A stretch of 9,029 nucleotides of DNA from Methanobacteriaceae archaeon (GTDB lineage Archaea; Methanobacteriota; Methanobacteria; Methanobacteriales; Methanobacteriaceae). A program made the position numbers and the translations under genes. Under the pieces are notes generated by a model. The model had not been told where the DNA came from, ran no database searches, and worked only from the letters and a program-made list of their open reading frames with translations. The stretch's first letter is position 1. Every line of letters starts with the position of its first letter. Location of the stretch: assembly GCA_030693105.1 (NCBI GenBank), contig JAUYBK010000014.1, forward strand, positions 1-9,029, given 5' to 3'. Shown here in pieces: positions 6,299 to 9,029 of this stretch.

Positions 6299-6577
6299 AT
6301 GGATCTGCAACATGTTAATGGTGAAAAGAGAGAAAAGGTTGTTCTGTTTGCTTTAAGTACTTGTGGATGGTGTAAAAAGACCCGAATGTTAATAGAAGAG
6401 TTAGGGGTCGAGTATGATTACATTTATGTTGATCTTCTCCAGGGGGAAGATCGAAACGAGGTTATTGCGGCCATGAAACGATGGAACCCTCAACTTTCCT
6501 TCCCTACCTTATTATTAAACGATGAAGAGTGTATTGTCGGGTTTGACCAAGATAAAATAAAGGAGAAATTAGGATGA
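6299..6577 (+). CDS. Glutaredoxin-like protein with CGWC active site (92 aa)
   Basis: A small cytoplasmic thiol-disulfide carrier. The thioredoxin fold is recognisable in order: beta strand KVVLFALS (13-20), active site C22-G-W-C25 at the start of helix 1, strand YIYVDL (41-46), helix NEVIAAMKRWNP (53-64), the cis-proline P69 in LSFPTLLL, and the C-terminal IVGFDQDKIKEKL, similar to the GGxD loop of glutaredoxins. Length is normal for the family. An extra cysteine (C78) lies just before the last element. Methanogens of this group do not use glutathione, so another reductant is expected. The gene overlaps the next by 4 bp (ATGA at 6574-6577), suggesting translational coupling. The partner is probably the FTR-rubredoxin protein encoded downstream. 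Confidence 0.92.
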   Translation: MDLQHVNGEKREKVVLFALSTCGWCKKTRMLIEELGVEYDYIYVDLLQGEDRNEVIAAMKRWNPQLSFPTLLLNDEECIVGFDQDKIKEKLG

Positions 6578-7074
6578 GTCCAGACTCGAGTCAAGTAGAC
6601 AAATATTACCGGAACCTTAAAAAAGAGGTAGAATTGTCAGGTTATCATCTCAATCCCGATGAAGAATTTACTAAGGAACTTCTAAGGAATATATTAGTTA
6701 ATAAAGAGCGCTATGGATATGGGGCCTGCCCCTGCAGATTGGCTTCTGATAATAAAGAGGAAGATTTGGATTTGATATGTCCCTGTGACTACCGAGATCC
6801 TGACTTGAACGAATACGGTGCTTGTTACTGTGGATTGTATATTTCAGGGGACATTCTAAGTGGAAAGAAAAAATTAACTTCCATACCCGAAAGACGTCCT
6901 GGCCCGGACCAGCGCGTTAAAATAGTGGGGAAATCTTACGGTGAATTAAGTTCATCCTTACAATTCCCTGTTTGGCGTTGCCGGGTTTGCGGATATCTAT
7001 GTGCTCGAGATGAACCTCCTGAAATTTGTCCTATCTGCAAAGTTGGAAAAGAACGCTTTGAAAGGTTTATGTAA
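6574..7074 (+). CDS. Ferredoxin:thioredoxin reductase catalytic subunit fused to rubredoxin (ferredoxin:disulfide reductase)
   Basis: The family moves electrons one at a time from ferredoxin to a protein disulfide using a special [4Fe-4S] cluster beside a redox-active disulfide. Residues about 7-105 are the FTR beta domain, with three CxC motifs: C52-P-C54, C69-P-C71 and C84-Y-C86. Spacing is X14 and X12, against the roughly X16 and X8 of the plant/cyanobacterial enzyme, whose third motif is CHC. Residues about 133-166 are a rubredoxin-like iron site (C136RVC139 ... C152PIC155), with an extra C143. A linker rich in Pro, Lys and Arg (about 97-115) joins them. There is no separate variable subunit gene, as expected for archaeal forms. 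The start ATG overlaps the stop of the glutaredoxin-like gene, making that protein its likely substrate. The rubredoxin may relay electrons to the cluster. The fold call is sure; electron donor and target are inferred. Confidence 0.92.
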   Translation: MSPDSSQVDKYYRNLKKEVELSGYHLNPDEEFTKELLRNILVNKERYGYGACPCRLASDNKEEDLDLICPCDYRDPDLNEYGACYCGLYISGDILSGKKKLTSIPERRPGPDQRVKIVGKSYGELSSSLQFPVWRCRVCGYLCARDEPPEICPICKVGKERFERFM

Positions 7075-7132
7075 GGATGTAATTATTAAAAGATGTCAAG
7101 AATTTGGTAAGGAATACAAAAAAAAGTTTAAT

Positions 7133-7157
7133 AGTTAATAACTTAATTATTTATAAA
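7133..7157 (+). promoter_or_regulatory. Promoter of the FilR1-type regulator with an upstream palindrome
   Basis: TTTATAAA at 7150-7157 is a good TATA box. Expected start is near 7175-7180, 15-20 nt before the GTG, and GGTGAT (7186-7191) lies 3 nt before GTG 7195. AGTTAATAACT (7133-7143) is a perfect 11-bp inverted repeat just upstream of the TATA box, where a regulator could bind. Such AT palindromes can arise by chance in this DNA. Confidence 0.5.
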
Positions 7158-7194
7158 TTCTAAACCAATCTTAGCTTAATGGCACGGTGATAAA

Positions 7195-8013
7195 GTGGAT
7201 ATAGATCATATGTTCGAACTTTACGAGCAAGTTAAAGATGATGTTAAGTTTTTCATTGCCTCGGATGTTCGTGCCAAAATACTCATAAGTCTCAAATACG
7301 GCTCTAAAAATTTGGCTTATTTAAGGAAAGACATCCATCTTAGCTCATCCACCATCCTTCACGGCATGAGTCAACTGGAAACTAAGCAGCTAATCTTTCG
7401 CGAATCAGGTAACTATTCCCTTTCCCAGAAAGGTGAAATTGCTGCTGATAAATTGATCGACCTGGTTAAATCTGTTTATTCTTTAAATAAATTTGAGAGT
7501 CTGTTTCTTCACCATGACATTAGTGCGATCCCCACAAACATCACTAGGGACCTAGGGTGTCTGGAAAATTCTTTAATTATTAAAGCCACTGAAACTGATA
7601 TAATGAAGCCCCAAGATGTTAGAACGGCACTTATGTCTAAAAGCAAGAATATTAAACATTTATCTTCAGTTTTTGACGTTTCAACTACTCAAATTTTTTT
7701 GAACACACTTGAAAACGGAGGAAATGTCCATTTGGTCCTTACTGAGGGGATAATGGAAAAACTTTTCGAAAAAGTCCCTAAAAAAGTGCTTCAAAAATGG
7801 TTAAAAAAGGGAAGCCTCAAACTTTGGAAGCTGGAAGGGGATGTGAAAATATCCTTAACCACCGGGGATAATTTTATGGCTATGGGCCTTTTTTCAACCA
7901 ATGGAGCCTACGACCTCAACGTGGCTTTAATAAGTCAAGAAGAAGACGCATTGTATTGGGGGAACTGTATTTACGATCATCATCTAAAACATGCATCTAA
8001 ATATTCCCTATAG
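7195..8013 (+). CDS. Winged-helix transcriptional regulator with FilR1-type middle domain (DUF1724)
   Basis: A cytoplasmic archaeal regulator. The N-terminal winged helix (about 15-90) shows the ArsR/MarR-like pattern: VKFFIASDVRAKILISL, then KNLAYLRKDIHLSSSTILHGMSQLETKQLI as the recognition helix region, and a wing ending YSLSQKGEIAADKL. From about 98 the methanogen-specific FilR1 domain follows: FLHHDISAIPTNITRDLGCLENSLII, an ATETDIMKPQDV segment, KNIKHLSSVFDVSTTQIF, NGGNVHLVLTEGIMEKLF and FMAMGLFSTNGAYDLNVALIS. The 272-residue length is usual for the family. The start is GTG 7195, with GGTGAT 3 nt upstream; ATG 7210 is possible. A PAS sensor protein gene begins 35 nt downstream on the same strand. 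FilR1 of Methanothrix works with the FilI kinase, so a functional link is plausible, though the downstream gene also has its own TATA-like element. The target genes cannot be read from the sequence. Confidence 0.88.
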   Translation: MDIDHMFELYEQVKDDVKFFIASDVRAKILISLKYGSKNLAYLRKDIHLSSSTILHGMSQLETKQLIFRESGNYSLSQKGEIAADKLIDLVKSVYSLNKFESLFLHHDISAIPTNITRDLGCLENSLIIKATETDIMKPQDVRTALMSKSKNIKHLSSVFDVSTTQIFLNTLENGGNVHLVLTEGIMEKLFEKVPKKVLQKWLKKGSLKLWKLEGDVKISLTTGDNFMAMGLFSTNGAYDLNVALISQEEDALYWGNCIYDHHLKHASKYSL

Positions 8014-8016
8014 TTG

Positions 8017-8024
8017 TTTATAAA
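8017..8024 (+). promoter_or_regulatory. TATA-like element before the PAS sensor gene
   Basis: GTTTATAAA at about 8016-8024 lies about 25-30 bp before ATG 8049, so the transcript may be nearly leaderless. Only a weak GTGGAT is present near the start. Cotranscription with the regulator is also possible. Confidence 0.4.
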
Positions 8025-8048
8025 AATGCTAAATCTTTGTGTGGATTC

Positions 8049-9029
8049 ATGAACGACCAAAAGAAAAATACCTCAAAAACTCTCGAAGAAGATAAATCAA
8101 TTTCTAAAAGTGAAACTGAAGAAGCTTTAAAAGAGTGTGAAGAAAAATACCGGATAATTTTTGATTCTTATCCTAACTACAACTTTATTTTGGGATTAGA
8201 TGGGAAAATTATGGATATTAATGAACAAGCCGTTCATATAAGTGGCTTATCTAAAAAAGATATAGTGGGCAAACCTTTCACTGATATGGAAAACTTTTTT
8301 GGAGATGGCGAAGATCCTGCTAAATATATAGAATTATTGTTTCTCTTATTGGCCGGTCTGGATATTAAACCTTTTGAAATAAATATTAGGACAAAAGAAG
8401 GTTTAAAAAAGTGGCTGGAAATGCATCCCACTATTTTAAAAAAGGACGAAAAACCATTTGCTGTTCAGATAATAGCCCCGGACATTACCATCCAAAAAGA
8501 AGCCGAAAAAAAAGTTGAATTTCAGGCAAATATTCTTAAAAACGTCCAAGAGCCGGTTGTAGTTACGAACCTCAACGGCAATATAATTTACTGGAATCAA
8601 GCGGCTGTTTCTTTATTTGGTTACGCTACTGAGGAAGTTAAAGGGAAAAGCATGGCTCTGATATTCCCCAATGTAGATGAAGGAACAATTGTAAGCATTC
8701 TAAAGGATTTGGTTAAAGGAGTGGGTCTTGGAGAATATCAATGCCATAAAAAATCCGGATCTATGCTGTGGGTTCAACTGCACACTAACACGATGCTTGA
8801 CTTCAAAGGTGATATTTTAGGATTTATCAATGTCTATAAAAATATTACTGATAGAAAAAAGGCCGAAAATGAGTTAAATGCATCTTTAAAAGAAAAAGAG
8901 ATGCTTTTGGGCGAAATAAATAAAAGAGTTAAAAATTACATGCAGATGATTTCTAGCCTTCTAGAGCTGCAATCAATTTATATGGATGATAAAGAAGATA
9001 GGGAAACTCTTCAAGATGGCCAGAATAGG
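8049..9029 (+). CDS. PAS-PAS sensor histidine kinase-like protein with degenerate HisKA_2 box (N-terminal 327 residues, runs off the right edge)
   Basis: My translation is open from ATG 8049 to the window end, in a frame with no stop. After a polar, charged N-terminus (1-30) comes PAS domain 1 (about 32-150: YRIIFDSYPNYNFILGLDG, INEQAVHISGLSKKDIVGK, ending IIAPDITIQKEAEKK), then PAS domain 2 (about 155-272: ANILKNVQEPVVVTN, WNQAAVSLFGYATEEVKGK, ending INVYKNITDRKKAENEL). A coiled stretch leads into the HisKA_2 dimerisation box (about 280-312), LKEKEMLLGEINKRVKNYMQ then ISSLLELQSIY. The usual EIHHRVKNNLQ is changed: the phospho-acceptor His is Lys292 and its neighbour is Asn291, with Tyr297 for Asn. 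No transmembrane segment appears, so this is a soluble sensor. The ATPase domain, if present, lies beyond the edge. In-frame ATG 8049 is the only good start. A FilR1-type regulator precedes it. Confidence 0.85.
   Translation, partial: MNDQKKNTSKTLEEDKSISKSETEEALKECEEKYRIIFDSYPNYNFILGLDGKIMDINEQAVHISGLSKKDIVGKPFTDMENFFGDGEDPAKYIELLFLLLAGLDIKPFEINIRTKEGLKKWLEMHPTILKKDEKPFAVQIIAPDITIQKEAEKKVEFQANILKNVQEPVVVTNLNGNIIYWNQAAVSLFGYATEEVKGKSMALIFPNVDEGTIVSILKDLVKGVGLGEYQCHKKSGSMLWVQLHTNTMLDFKGDILGFINVYKNITDRKKAENELNASLKEKEMLLGEINKRVKNYMQMISSLLELQSIYMDDKEDRETLQDGQNR

Noticed and set aside
8234..8431. Minus-strand reading frame inside the PAS protein gene
   Set aside because: It is a shadow of the open plus-strand frame, which contains two clear PAS domains.

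Overview
The window looks like chromosomal DNA of a hydrogenotrophic methanogenic archaeon, most probably a mesophilic member of the Methanobacteriales (Methanobacterium-like). The reasons are: an NrpR repressor gene with an exact NrpR-type operator in front of glnA, a methanogenesis marker 8 protein, a short-form archaeal ThiC, an archaeal ferredoxin:thioredoxin-reductase/rubredoxin fusion, a FilR1-type regulator, a tRNA-Met split by a bulge-helix-bulge intron, TATA boxes, T-tract terminators, and GGTGAT-type ribosome binding sites. Base composition is AT-rich with very AT-rich intergenic DNA. No mobile element, CRISPR array or integration scar was seen, and it reads as core genome.

Region 1 (1-2990, minus strand) is a nitrogen-control block, read hesA-like gene -> glnA -> nrpR. 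NrpR (partial, runs off the left edge) is the 2-oxoglutarate-sensing repressor. The glnA promoter has a TATA box at 2188-2195 followed by GGAA-N6-TTCC at 2165-2178, about where transcription should start, so repressor and likely target are neighbours. Upstream is an E1-like (ThiF/MoeB/HesA) adenylyltransferase without zinc cysteines.

Region 2 (3015-3665) holds a 64-residue two-helix membrane protein, a strong T-run terminator, a 13-bp tandem repeat and an intron-containing elongator tRNA-Met on the minus strand, followed by an AT-rich region with TATA elements for both directions.

Region 3 (3666-6216) carries methanogenesis marker protein 8 converging on a two-CBS-domain protein (their stop codons interlock). 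The CBS gene in turn diverges, across only 44 bp, from a ThiC-family gene that is either HMP-P synthase (thiamine) or its relative 5-hydroxybenzimidazole synthase (cobamide lower ligand).

Region 4 (6217-7074) is a two-gene redox operon: a CGWC glutaredoxin-like protein overlapping by ATGA with an FTR-catalytic-subunit/rubredoxin fusion. Together they look like a ferredoxin-driven disulfide-reducing pathway.

Region 5 (7075-9029) has a winged-helix FilR1-type regulator followed by a PAS-PAS sensor protein that runs off the right edge. Its histidine-kinase dimerisation box reads EINKRVKN instead of EIHHRVKN, so the expected phospho-acceptor histidine is missing. The most interesting items are this degenerate kinase, the glutaredoxin/FTR-rubredoxin pair, the ThiC-versus-BzaF question and the glnA regulatory features.
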